A stretch of 64,000 nucleotides of DNA from NCBI GenBank assembly GCA_964036045.1, contig OZ038381.1, positions 143,167,596 to 143,231,595 on the forward strand, read 5' to 3'. Below, piece by piece: positions 45,979 to 55,516 of the stretch. The position numbers and the translations under genes were made by a program. The notes below the pieces were generated by a model. The model was not told where the DNA came from. It did not search any database and saw nothing but the letters and a program-made list of their open reading frames with translations. This DNA comes from Eutreptiella sp. 'Long Island Sound 2002' (lineage: Eukaryota > Euglenozoa > Euglenophyceae > Eutreptiales > Eutreptiaceae). How positions within the stretch are numbered: position 1 is the first letter of the stretch; every line of letters starts with the position of its first letter.

Positions 45979-46413
45979 TCAGATTTTCAGGCTTTCCAGC
46001 CCATCACAGCTTTGCACCCCCAAGATAGGGGGGGCACTTGGCAAGGCCTTCTTTCCCTTCACCTTCTTCGGTGGCAGAGGGGCCGTAGGGGGAGGTGCAA
46101 AGAGGTCCACCTCCGAATCAGATGACTGGACCTCTTTTTTCTTCAGCTCCTTACCTGGGGAAGAGGCCAAAAGAGCATTAGAAAGGAGGTCCAACTTCTC
46201 GTCACCAGACACGGGTTCGTTGGGGAGGTTGGCGGTCAAAACGTCCTCAACGTCTACCTCTTGACAACACTTTTGAAAGATCCCCTCGTCCGTGTTAGGG
46301 CGGGCCCTTCGACAAATTGGACACTCCAAAGTGTGTACGTAAAAGCCACACCTCTCGCAATGCATGCACCAAAAGTACACGGTCTTGTGAGGTTGGCGAC
46401 ACACATAAGGTGG
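45979..46413 (-). CDS. Zinc-finger-like exon with acidic tail
   Basis: A TTTCTAG acceptor directly precedes the exon at 46413. The first 30 codons carry CMHCERCGFYVHTLECPICR, a C-x2-C-x2-C...C-x2-C arrangement typical of a zinc ribbon or RING-like fold, led by aromatic residues. Next come an acidic helical stretch (EVDVEDVLTANLPNEPVSGD), LLSNALLASSPGKELKKKE and a Pro/Lys-rich tail with a PPKKVKGKK basic cluster, ending at 45979. About 143 codons without a stop, so the exon itself is intact. Partner and gene are unknown. It could share a gene with 44550-45180 on the same strand. Confidence 0.5.
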   Translation of the reverse strand, partial: PPYVCRQPHKTVYFWCMHCERCGFYVHTLECPICRRARPNTDEGIFQKCCQEVDVEDVLTANLPNEPVSGDEKLDLLSNALLASSPGKELKKKEVQSSDSEVDLFAPPPTAPLPPKKVKGKKALPSAPPILGVQSCDGLESLKI

Positions 46414-46681
46414 CTAGAAAGAGATGAAGACGGCTCCACACTGATGAGGACCCCCAAGCATCCCCGGTCATCCGTTTTTTCTTTTTTCGCTTGTCCGGCT
46501 AGAATATTGAAGCTGCGCACAACTGCCGGTTGGGGGTGGAGGCAACTGCGTACGTATGGCTATAGCAACTTGAGGTGGTGGCCTTGGACCACACAGCGCC
46601 AAGCTACAAGCACCTCTCCCCGCTTACACCACACATTCAACGCACAAGCTGTACCTCCGAATTGGCATTGTTGCTTTGCAA

Positions 46682-47460
46682 CAGGGATGGATCTAACTGG
46701 GGGGGGTGGGTGTCCCTCCCTACCCCCCCCCCTCCCCCCCTCCTGTTGTGACGAGGCGTCACGATATGCGTCACAAAAAAACCCGGTCACAGATTGAGCC
46801 ACGCAGGGTGCCAGGAGGCAGGCAGCACACCCCTTCACTTGAAGCATTCAATGCAAACCATTGCATATTCCAGGAAACAGTTTTTTGTCTTTTTTGATGG
46901 TGCACGAGGGTTCTTATGCGCTGTCACTGTCACTGTCAGTACCCAGTACCCATAGCTGCCCCCACACGGGCTGCATGGCTCGTTTTTTTTTTGGCATGCC
47001 GCGGCTAAAACACACGGCCGATCACACTGAATACCCACCTTCTTTCGACCCATGACAGTACTATGACAAAGGCTGTCAGAAAGATGTGGCAGACAAATGA
47101 GCTGCTGGGAATGCCGTCAGTCTTGAGAGCCTACAGAGAACACGGTGTCAGTTGACACCGCGTCTCATCTCTCTGTCGCGCATGCAAGCAGAATGTCACA
47201 AAAACAGAATTGTCACAAAAACACAGGAAGCTCAGGAACACAAAGATGAGCAATCCAGCAACCATCGCGCATGCCCTCGGAAAGTACCACCGCCCTCGGA
47301 AATTACCACAGAGCCTTTTGGGTGTCACAATATTTTCAGAAAGGCTGTTTTCCCACTATGGCCTATTGTATTTTTTGTGACATGTCACAATTCACAACCC
47401 CCCCCCCCCTCCCCCCCCACCCCCACCCCCTGAGTGGCGCACAAATTAGATCCATCCCTG
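46682..47460. mobile_element. Non-autonomous hAT-like element (779 bp)
   Basis: Inverted ends CAGGGATGGATCTAA (46682-46696) and its exact reverse complement (47446-47460) bound a 779-bp unit. The 8 bases outside are CTTTGCAA (46674-46681) and CTTGGCAA (47461-47468), a 7/8 target duplication. CAGGG ends and 8-bp duplications are diagnostic of the hAT superfamily. Subterminal regions are very G-rich on the inward strand at both ends. The interior has no coding frame and contains repeated GTCACAAAAA and TGTCACTGTCAC words. It would need a transposase supplied elsewhere; a hAT transposase relic is 8 kb away (37764-38490), but no direct link is shown. Confidence 0.75.
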
Positions 47461-47834
47461 CTTGGCAATGAGGACGTATTAGCCACAGCTCAACCAAAAA
47501 AATATTGTTATGTTGTGTTACCGGGTGGCGGGTGGTGCGTGTGGCCTCAAACTCCAATCCAAAATTTGTCTCGTTGGAAAAATTGCCACCCATACCTCTC
47601 TTGCGGGTATGATGCGGGGGGCGGCCAACGCAGTGTGAAGGCCGCCCCTAATTAGCACGCATGCACATGGGGTTGCTCAGGTGAGCTTCCGAACTACATA
47701 CGTACAACACAAAACCAAAGCAACGGTCCTTGGGTTATCCACGAACCATGATATGTCCACCAAAAGATGAAAAAAATAGAAACGGATGGGAAAGTGCACT
47801 TACATGAGGGGAAACCATGATGGAAACATGACTA

Positions 47835-48062
47835 GCACCCCATTGTGCACATGCACTTATTACACATGAGCAAAGAGGAAGTGCCACCACAAAAGAGGGG
47901 GGGAAACACAGCCGGAGGTCCAACAGAACGCCCAAAAAGTCTAATTAGCATAGCAGCCCAATATAGAAAATGCACTTTCATTGTCGGTCCCCCACATGCA
48001 CTACACCATATCATGGGTTTGGGGCTCTTCACCCTTGAATGACGAATAAAGTCCTTCGTCAC
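47835..48062 (-). pseudogene. Cys-rich exon fragment
   Basis: Minus frame 48062-47832 has WCSACGGPTMKVHFLYWAAM near its start and CNKCMC near its end, so two C-x2-C pairs flank a hydrophobic middle. It lies just beyond the AT-rich island 48080-48420, downstream of the multi-exon unit at 48.5-52.7 kb on the same strand, and could be its last exon. Weak support. Confidence 0.25.
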
Positions 48063-48079
48063 CTCAACCCTAGTTACCT

Positions 48080-48300
48080 AGATTAAACCCGATATATTTA
48101 ATATCTGGCCAAAAATTAATACGTTAATCTCAAGTTTCAATTCTTTTGGGGGGGTTAGGGGCTTTGCCGTGAAAATTATGACCCCCCTGCCTTACGGGCT
48201 TGGGTGTCATTTCCCCCCGGGGGTTGGTGGGGGGGTCCTACCCAAGTGGTTGTTTCAAAATGTTAAAATGGCTCTCGGCATTAATTTTTGTTTTTAATTT
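48080..48300. repeat. Dispersed repeat, copy 2
   Basis: Partner of 6389-6600, with shared CTTACGGGCTTGGGTGTCAT and CCCCCGGGGGT words, then a G tract and GGTCCTACCC. It lies inside an AT-rich island with many TTAAT words. Confidence 0.6.
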
Positions 48301-48489
48301 TTGGATTAATATTTGAAAAGTTAAAAATTAAAGAGTCGCCAGCATTAGTATTAATCTCAAAAATATCAACTCAATTCCCCAAATGTTAACCCTCCTAACA
48401 ATGGCACAACGCAACATGTAATGCATTATGTGTGTGCTTATGTATGTTGTCCACGGCCCTTGTGGCCCAATGGGTCCCTATCCGGGCCC

Positions 48490-49477
48490 TCATACCTCAT
48501 GGGACCCCATAGTGGGGTCCCACATCTTGGCGGGTCCGGATGGGGGGTTAGTGGGGTTAGTGGGGTGAGTGGGGTTAGTGGGTTCGGTGGTAGGGTTTGC
48601 GTTCGGGGGGTTAGACACTTCATTTGTGGGGGCGGGGGCTGTGGCCTTCTTCTTGCCCGCCCCCCGGCCCTCTTCCCGGTGCCCCTCGGCCTCCTCGAGG
48701 GTGGGGAAAAGGAGGGGCCGGGCCACCTCGTAGAGGGTGGTGCCGCCCGGGTATTCCATCCAAACGGCACCGTACTTCCCCCCGTGGATACCACGGACGG
48801 TGCCCCTCTCTACCCCGGTGGGGTAGGGTACGTGGACGACCGTCCCAACGATCGGATCCTCGGGACGGTCGTCCTTCTTCTCGGCACCCTCGGGGGTGTT
48901 GGTCTTGGTGGGGGGGGGGGGGGGGGGTTGCGGTGGCGGTCTTGGGGGTTTGGTGGTTTTGGGGGCGTGGACGGCCTTCGTAGGCCGTGCGGTGGTGGTG
49001 GGGGGGGGGGGGTGGGCCTTTTGGGCCGGGGGATCGCCCCGTCGTCACTCTCGTCCAGCAACTCGAAAGAAAACTTTCGTTTCTTGGGGGCGGGTTGGGG
49101 GGGGGTTGAGATGCGGCTTGACTTGGGGGGGGGTTTTGGTGCGGTGGTGGTGGACGCCCCCCCCCCTCCCCCCCTCCTCCCCCTCGCTCACCCCACCCCC
49201 TCCCGTGCCCCCCCACATCTCCTCATCCTCCCCCCCCCGCATACCCCACCTCCTGCATCCGAGCCCACTCCCTGGGCCGGAAGTGGCGCGACGACACCCA
49301 GACACCGGTAACCACACGCGCAGTCTCCCAGTCGTGGAGACCGCGCAAGAGAGCAAGGCCGAGGGGTGGATCCCGGGCCACAATGCGGTGGAGGGCCCCC
49401 AAAGCTACTTCTGGGGAGCCCTCGGTGTCTCGCCAGGCCACCCGAACGGGCCTGGCATTCGTAACGTTGACCACGAC
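48490..49477 (-). pseudogene. Exon(s) with Gly-Thr-Val (SH3-like) segment, GC-rich unit
   Basis: After a possible acceptor (TTATTGAG, 49478-49479) the exon reads VVVNVTNARPVRVAWRDTEG, then LGLALLRGLHDWETARVVTG and HFRPREWARMQEVGYAGGG, until a G tract near 49225. It resumes with KKRKFSFELLDESDDGAIP and long Pro-rich runs. Then, in another frame, it reads DPIVGTVVHVPYPTGVERGT, VRGIHGGKYGAVWMEYPGGT, LYEVARPLLFPTLEEAEGHR and a Thr/Pro/Asn tail to the stop at 48490. The GTV...GT..G.....V..Y pattern resembles SH3-like or tudor-like chromatin-binding folds seen in some transposon proteins; this is shape-level only. Frames change at homopolymers (G9-G16), which may be slippage. Confidence 0.45.
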
Positions 49478-49675
49478 CTCAATAACCCGCAAAAAAAAAC
49501 GAAAAAAATAAAAACAAAGTGAGAATTAATTTTTTCGGCGACTTTTTTAATTTTTGGACTTTAATATTAACCCTTAACTTTTAATACTTCGAGCGACGGT
49601 TCAAAAATTAAACATGAATCTCGAGAAATTAATGCTGACGACCCAAAAATTAATGCAAGCAGGCAAGCAACATAC
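49478..49675 (-). other. AT-rich intron
   Basis: The donor GAG|GTATGT at 49670-49675 is near-perfect. The acceptor is less certain (TTATTGAG). The 198-bp interior is strongly AT-rich with TTAATGC, AATCTCGAGAAATTAATG and long T and A runs, against exons that exceed 60% GC. Confidence 0.6.
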
Positions 49676-50727
49676 CTCGAAACTCCCGTTGGTGCCGCCT
49701 GCCTGCACTGCCCCCATGGCCTCTCGGAAGCGAGAGGCTACACTGGGGGCCTCAACGGGGGCTCCCGCGCTGGCCATCCGGGCCGATTGGGCCGCCGGCT
49801 TGGCCACGTTCCAGACCACCGAGGCCGCCTTGACCGCGCGGGACTGGGGGATCAAGCCCTCGTACGAGGGCTGACACCCCGGGTCGTAGATGGGCCGGGG
49901 CAGGGCCTGGACAGTGGCCCGGTCGACCCCGAGCACCACAGCCTTGCCGTGGTGCCACTGCCTAACCCAGCCTAGCTGAGCCCAGTGCTGCAGCAGCACC
50001 TGGTAATGCAGCGTCCCAAAACGGACGCCGCGGGGGTCAAATAAAAAACTCAGTGCGGGCAAACTGCCCGCACTGATGGCCTGTGGCATGGGGGCCAAGG
50101 GGGCACCAAGGAGGAGCGTCTAGACCCAGAACCCCCCCCTGGAGGCATCCTTACCCCATGTGCCTCTATGGTCCCCCTCCTTCCGGCGAATCAAACACCG
50201 GATTAACTTCCGAAAAATCCACATGACTGTCATGTGGCTATGCGGGGGGGGGGGACTGGTTGATCCCCCACGCACCCCTGCTGCAGCACTTGGGCTGACC
50301 AGGGGATCAGTCCCGCCTTCCGGGCGGTGGCAGACTGGGGGCCCAGGGCTTTGAGAAGCCACTGGGGGAGGGGGGGGGGGGTAATTGGGGGGGGTCAACA
50401 ACCTCAACTCCATCCCCGTCCCCGTCCCCGTCCCCATCCCCCTCGTCGACCACCACTTCCCCCTCCCCCTCTTCCTTAACCACCCCCCCCAGGCTGGCCT
50501 GTACCCCCCCCCTTCCCCTGGCTCCTCTCCCTCTCCCTCCTCTCCCTCTTCTCTCTCTTCTTTTTCTTCTTCTCCTTCTTCTCTTTTTTCCGCCTATCAG
50601 AGGAGTCTTCGCTTGACTCCTCGGATGGCGGGTGTGCGGAGGGTGGAGGAGGCGGAGGTGGCGCTGGAGCTGCTGGAGGAGCTGCTGGAGCAGCTACCAC
50701 TGCCAGTCGCTGCTCCACTTGCGCCAT
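49676..50727 (-). pseudogene. Exon 2 and following coding of GC-rich unit
   Basis: Acceptor CTCTTAG precedes ATGGCGCAAGTGG at 50727, in phase with the upstream exon. The protein starts MAQVEQRLAVVAA, then Ala/Pro-rich, then a very basic/acidic Ser stretch (SEESSEDSSDRRKKEKKEKK). The frame shifts at a G tract near 50490 into an acidic VVKEEGEGEVVVDEGDG run. A globular part follows at 50120-49676: SAGSLPALSFLFDPRGVRF, VLLQHWAQLGWVRQWHHG, KAVVLGVDRATVQALP and SYEGLIPQSRAVKAASVVW, ending at a strong donor at 49675. A stop near 50120 needs an intron or frameshift. Family not recognised. Confidence 0.5.
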
Positions 50728-50928
50728 CTAAGAGAGTGAGACTGTGGAAAAAAAATTAATTTTTGTGCCCCCGAGTTAATTTCTTGAAATTAATATTATC
50801 ATTTGAAAAATTAATTAACATATTAAATACTAATGAACGCGCCTATTAATATTAATCTCGAAATATTAAACGAATTGCCGCAAATATTAATCCGTATACG
50901 CAAGTAAGCGTGCACAAGCAAAACACAC
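50728..50928 (-). other. AT-rich intron
   Basis: Donor GTGTGT at 50923-50928 and acceptor TCTTAG at 50728-50733 bound a 201-bp AT-rich interior rich in TTAAT, AATATTAATCTCG and ATTAATT words. Both neighbouring exons are phase 0. Confidence 0.65.
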
Positions 50929-50991
50929 CAGGGCTTCGTTGTTCGCTTTGAACATGTCGGCCAACATCTTTTGCATGGCCGAGGCGTCCAT
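50929..50991 (-). CDS. Candidate first exon of GC-rich unit
   Basis: ATG at 50991, 21 codons reading MDASAMQKMLADMFKANNEA then Leu, ending in phase 0 at a GTGTGT donor. An amphipathic helix; joined to exon 2 it gives a plausible helical and Ala/Pro-rich N terminus. The same bases can also be read in another frame as the tail of the upstream coding block (51000-52031), so the start is a proposal. Confidence 0.45.
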
Positions 50992-50999
50992 GGCAAGGA

Positions 51000-52031
51000 G
51001 AAAACAAAGCTAGCGGTGGGGAAGCAAGGGTGGAGGGCAGGGGGCTATGGGTGGCCATGAGTTTGGCCATGGTGCATGGGGCGGTATGGGGGGTCCCGTA
51101 GGTGCGTAAGGGGAGGTCAAATTTTAAAAACCACCACTCCCACACTTGCGAAACTACCTCCCCCTCCCGTTCTAGTTGGGTTGCCCCCGGCATCCCCCCC
51201 CCCCCCGGCCCGAGTGGTCATTGTATGCGCGCTTAAGGATGGCGTTGAGGCTCTCAACGACATCCACGCACACGACACCCAACCCAACCCCCAAGCGGCG
51301 TGCATTGGCCACGGCCTCGGTGACATCCTCCTCCAAATAGAGGAGGTAGCTTGATTGACACGCCTCCTTGCAACAATGTGCACGGTAGGCGCGTGCCACC
51401 TCGGCCGCACGTAGGTCCCCGCGGGGCGGCGTGTCCGTGTACAACTCCCGGAGGAGGTCACACATGGCCACGACGGCTTGCCATTCACCATCCTCCGGAC
51501 GTAGTCCAACAACGGACCAAGTTCCTCCCACGCGAGGAACAACGCACGGGCCTCCTCCCCGTCAGGTGCCCCCGTCGCACCCAACTTCACACACGTGCGG
51601 GCCCGGCAGAGGACCCGTTGCACGGCGTCGGCGTTCTCCTTGGGGAGGTCCACAAGGCGTGTCTCGATGAACGCCACTTGCAGCCGGCCTATGGCCATGC
51701 AACAATGGAGGATGCATAGGAAAACCACGCACCGGTCAACCACAATGTGTGGATCCCCTATGCATCCCCCATTCTCCAAGCTACGGCTGGTCTCCTTGTA
51801 GCGGCGGCGGGCCGCCTCCTCACGGTCCAAGGTGCGCCGGGTCGCCACGTTGGCCCATGCCGCCGCAACCTTGTCCCACATCCCCATATTGTAAATTGAG
51901 CCCACCAAGGGCGAGGTGGACACACCGATAAGGCGCCGCACGAACGGTTGGTCTCCCCCGATGACCAACCTGCTTGGCACCAGCCGCGACACCCAGTAAA
52001 ACTTCTGGCAGGCTTGTATGGACTGGAATAC
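51000..52031 (-). pseudogene. Large exon of transposase-like protein, frameshifted
   Basis: The acceptor TTTTTGTAG gives an exon start at 52031: FQSIQACQKFYWVSRLVPSR, GDQPFVRRLIGVSTSPLVGS, MWDKVAAAWANVATRRTLD, VVDRCVVFLCILHCCMAIGR and EEARALFLAWEELGPLLDYV. Near 51490 it shifts to DGEWQAVVAMCDLLRELYTD, then SYLLYLEEDVTEAVANAR and GVVCVDVVESLNAILKRAYN. At the C tract 51190-51205 it shifts again to LEREGEVVSQVWEWWFLKFD. The ESLNAILKRAY motif, with the acidic Glu followed by Asn-Ala and a basic helix, recalls the C-terminal part of MULE- or KDZ-type transposases (ES-x-NA). I regard transposase as likely but the superfamily as open. Two frame changes make it inactive as assembled. Confidence 0.45.
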
Positions 52032-52166
52032 CTACAAAAAGGACATGGATTAATATTTACATTAATTTCTCGAGATTAATATTAAGTTAATTTTTCAGTC
52101 GGCGTTAATATTAACCGAAAACTAGATATAAATCTCGAGAAATTAACGCAAAAATTAACAAACAAC
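52032..52166 (-). other. AT-rich intron
   Basis: Acceptor TTTTTGTAG at 52032-52040. The donor is probably GTTTGT near 52160. The interior has ATTAATCTCGAGAAATTAAT and AAATCTCGAGAAATTAACG, so TCTCGAGA occurs twice, each beside TTAAT words. Confidence 0.6.
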
Positions 52167-52715
52167 GAATGGGCCACTCGCGGGGGGATCGGGGACGGAC
52201 ACGGGTGGTCGTAGGTCAAGGGGGGTGACCAACTCCTTCCACGTGTCCGTGAACGTATCCCGAGTGGTGATGGGGCGGGGGAACGGGAGGCCCGTTGCGG
52301 CCGTGTAGGCCGACCCCCGGCGGCTCATGTACTCCGACACGTGCCGGAAGCCGAGCTTGGGGACGTTCAAGTCCATGAGGAGGCCGATGGGGTCCGGGGC
52401 CGGGAAGAGGTGGGAGGCATATCGCTTCACCGCCTCCTTTTGCTTGTCGCGAATAAGGGAGGGGTAGCCAACCTCCGTAGCCTCGGACCATCGGGCCCGG
52501 GCCAAGGGAGATGAAGCCACCCACTCACCAAGGAGTTGGGAGACCACCGGGTCCCGCAAAGTCTTGGCCCTACTCAAACGCCCGAGCGTCATGTTAAGCT
52601 CTGTAAGGGTGTCCCGAGAGAAAGGCAGGACAAGGGCTATACAAGGGTGGTGTGGAGGGGGGGGGAACGCGGGCAACCGGAAGGGGGGTGTCCAAGACAC
52701 CCACCAACACAACAT
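52167..52715 (-). pseudogene. Upstream exon of transposase-like unit
   Basis: Minus frame 52715-52155. Coding character starts near 52640: SRDTLTELNMTLGRLSRAKT, LRDPVVSQLLGEWVASSPLA, RARWSEATEVGYPSLIRDKQ, KEAVKRYASHLFPAPDPIGL, DLNVPKLGFRHVSEYMSRRG and TTRDTFTDTWKELVTPLDLR. Helical and well balanced, about 155 codons with no internal stop. It continues after the AT-rich intron into 52031-51000. The domain is unrecognised. Confidence 0.5.
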
Positions 52716-52954
52716 TGGAACCTCTCTACTATACCGTTGTGCAACAATATACCACGTAACACCCCATATGGGTCCTCGTATGTGCAGGGAAAAATGGGTA
52801 CAAATGACCCAATCAAAAAAATCGAGCTTTCACCTCTTAATATTTGCGAGATTAATATACTCCCCGAAGCCAAGTGTAGGAGAAAATCAGAAGTGGCTGC
52901 CTCACGCCAACCTTCTCGGGGGCCAAAAAGAGGGGGGGAACGCTAAGTCACCCC

Positions 52955-53575
52955 TGCAATCTCAGGGGTCCCCAACGCCAAGCATGGGGAGAAATAAGAA
53001 TTGGCTACCTCATCCATGCCTTCTCAAGGGCCCAAAAGAGGGCGGAAATGCTACGTCACCCCTGCATTCTCGGGGATCCCCAAACAAAGGGGGACAAAAT
53101 CAGAAGTGGATGCCTCACCCTTGCCTTCTTGGAGGCCGAAAAGTGGGTGGAAATGCTACGTCAAACCTGCATTCTCGGGGATCCCCAAACCAACGGGGAC
53201 AAAATTGGAAGTGGATGCCTCACCCCTGCCTGCTCGGAGGCCCAAAAGAGGGCGGAAATGCTACGTCACCCCTGCATTCTCGGGGATCCCCAAACAAACG
53301 GGGACAAAATCAGAATTGGCTGCCTCACCCTTGCCTTCTCGGGGGCCCAAAACAAGGCAAAAATGCGACGCCACCCCTTCATTCTCGGGGATCCCCAAAC
53401 AAAGGGGAACAAAATCACAAGTGGCTGCCTCATCCTTGCCTTCTCGGGGGCTAGAAGAGGGTCGAATGGCTACGCCACCCTTGCATTCTCGGGTGTCCCC
53501 AACGCCAAGCGCGGGGACAAAATCAGAAAAGGCCCACAGGTGGGCACATCCCCTACATGCATGCATTTTCAGTAA
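52955..53575. repeat. 105-bp tandem array, six units
   Basis: GCATTCTCGGGGATCCCCAA and variants at about 52956, 53064, 53169, 53274, 53379 and 53483, 104-108 bp apart. The rest of a unit is GGGGACAAAATCAGAA, TGG(C/A)TGCCTCACCC, TTGCCTTCTCGGGGGCCCAA and AAAGAGGGCGGAAATGCTAC. As 105 is a multiple of three, three plus-strand frames stay open across the array with 35-residue repeats (for example SPLHSRGSPN, LPHPCLLGG). No evidence of translation. Confidence 0.9.
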
Positions 53576-53579
53576 ACTT

Positions 53580-53960
53580 GGTAATTTTTTCTTTGCGGTA
53601 AGGTTGTGTAACTTTTTTTATTGTTGCGGTAAACGAGTGTAGGACAAAATAGTTACATCGTGTAATTTTTTTTTGCGAAAAGTCATGTAACTTTTTTTGC
53701 GGAAAATGCGTGTAACAAAAAAATCGTCACGTCATGTAATTGTTTTTGCGGTAAACGCGTGTACAAAAAATTTGTCAATTGGCGTAATTTTTTTTGCGGT
53801 AAATGCGTGTAACAAAAAATTGTCAAATCTTGTAATATTTTTTTGCGGTAATGCGGTTGACGGGCTTACACGACTTACCGCAGAAAAAAATGACACGACT
53901 AGACCACTATTTTTGTTGCACGCATGTACCGCCAAAAAAAAATACACGAATTACAACATA
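53580..53960. repeat. AT-rich GCGGTAA tandem motif, cluster 2
   Basis: TGTAATTTTTTTTGCGGTAA, GCGTGTAACAAAAAATTGTC and close variants recur about eight times. Toward the end (53865-53950) the motif appears on the other strand (TTACCGCAGAAAAAAATG, TACCGCCAAAAAAAAATAC), so the cluster could fold back on itself. Cluster 1 is at 16560-16740; a single related copy lies near 56560-56600. Confidence 0.85.
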
Positions 53961-54460
53961 AACCTAAAAACGGAACATCTCAATCTCCTCATCCAAAAAA
54001 GAAAATGACGACAATACCATGGGCCATTGCTGAGCAGCAGCAGTTGGAAACCACGAGCTAGTGCTGGGCAATGATGTGAACACCGACTTTTGATGCCTGT
54101 AGCTGTGAAGGGGGCTTTTTTGAAAGTTGCCCTCACAGCTCTCACTTCACCAATTCTCATGGTTCCGATATCTGGCCAGGGAGGTTGGGGAGCAGGCCTC
54201 CAGCATGCCCGTTCCCTCGCAGCTTGCTTTGGCAACTCGCAGTCGCTTTGTTTTTTGGTTACAAAAATAGGTTCTCCGTAGTTTGTTATCAACAAGCAAT
54301 CTCCATACAACTTCTCCACCAACTGACGTGACATGTAAGAGGACAACCAAAAGCGATACATAAGGTCGGCTGCATACCACGTCCAACTTTTCCGATCTTT
54401 GCACGAAACTTTTTGCGCCCCTGTGAGGTGCATGTCAAGTTGACGATATTGAGAACCCAT
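53961..54460 (-). pseudogene. Coding-like relic, unclassified
   Basis: The minus frame 54460-53951 is about 165 codons without a stop: YRQLDMHLTGAQKVSCKDRK, TWYAADLMYRFWLSSYMSRQ, LVEKLYGDCLLITNYGEPIF and MRIGEVRAVRATFKKAPFTA. It looks like a folded domain with a beta-rich middle. No start and no recognised motif. A related upstream exon may be 55102-54863 on the same strand. The final 20 codons run into the AT-rich array and are not reliable. Confidence 0.4.
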
Positions 54461-54862
54461 GAGAATCCACCCACCACTCTGAAAAGTCTGCAGGCCGGAA
54501 GCTCTTTCTTAATACCAAAGTCAAAAGGAAATTGTGAACTTGGCAACATATTGCCACTGAGGGCCTACTAGTTTGCATGAGAATCTTCATATAAAAAGGC
54601 CTTCAATGCATAGAACAAATTCCCCATCCACTTGCCCTTGCAAATCTTATTAGGACCTTGTAACTTGGGTTATTGGCCTACACATTCCGCTCCATTGACC
54701 CTTTCTTCAAGAACACCTTGACGACAGCAGAGGAGACCATTCCCGGAACCTCTCTGACAACTGGTTCAAGGCGGAGGGCATGCACTGCAGCCAATTCCAA
54801 CTAACAACAATCATCCACTTCAAGTAGAAGGTCGAAAATAAGGGTGCTCGTATGAGGTCAGA

Positions 54863-55102
54863 CTATGGTTGACACGAGCCAAATTGTACGTCATTTTCCA
54901 AAGGGGGTTGCACACATGAAGTGCAGATGCAACTCTGCAGCAACACATGTGAGTCTTTGATCCTTTTACATGTGACCTGATACCCAAACAGTTTGAATTG
55001 CAACTTGTGTAACTCCAGCAAGTCATCCTCTGTGACAAACATTACACCCAAAACTTGCTCACACACAGCGCAGTGCTCGCCAATGTCCCTGAATAGCAGC
55101 AC
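54863..55102 (-). pseudogene. Coding-like exon with paired cysteines
   Basis: 79 codons: RDIGEHCAVCEQVLGVMF, TEDDLLELHKLQFKLFGYQV, KDSHVLLQSCICTSCVQPPL. Two C-x2-C pairs about 50 residues apart suggest a zinc-binding fold. It lies 400 bp upstream of 53961-54460 on the same strand. Confidence 0.35.
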
Positions 55103-55516
55103 CTCATCTTTTGTGTACCGTGTGCCTCTTTGCCCAGTCCAAAAAGAGAATGTACCCTACACTAGAATACAAAATGACCGTGGTCTTGTTCTACCCAGCA
55201 GCAGCCACTATAGCCACATAAGTTCGTCAACATCACCATCCACAAGCAACACCAATGTGCAGCCGTTCATGTTGTTGGTTTTGCAAACGCTGCTGCTTCA
55301 GCTGTGACTGCTTCTAGACAGCACTGTGACAATTATGGCGGCAAGGCGATAATAATTAAATCCTCAATCGTTACTACGACATGCCAAACTATTGACAAAT
55401 AGATGCGGCCTGGCTCCCTTCACTTTTCACCCACCTCCCACATACCTTAACTTTTACCCACCGCCCGGCATGTTTCACAAGGCTGGGAAATAGCCAGGGA
55501 ACTGGGGTCATATCAC

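Noticed and set aside
48421-49522. Plus-strand frames of 200-300 codons, Gly/Val/Trp- or Pro-rich
   Set aside because: They are antisense to better-supported minus-strand coding and consist largely of G-tract translation.
52955-53575. CRISPR-like array
   Set aside because: Units are about 105 bp of uniformly similar sequence with no alternation of constant repeats and unique spacers, and the DNA is eukaryotic.
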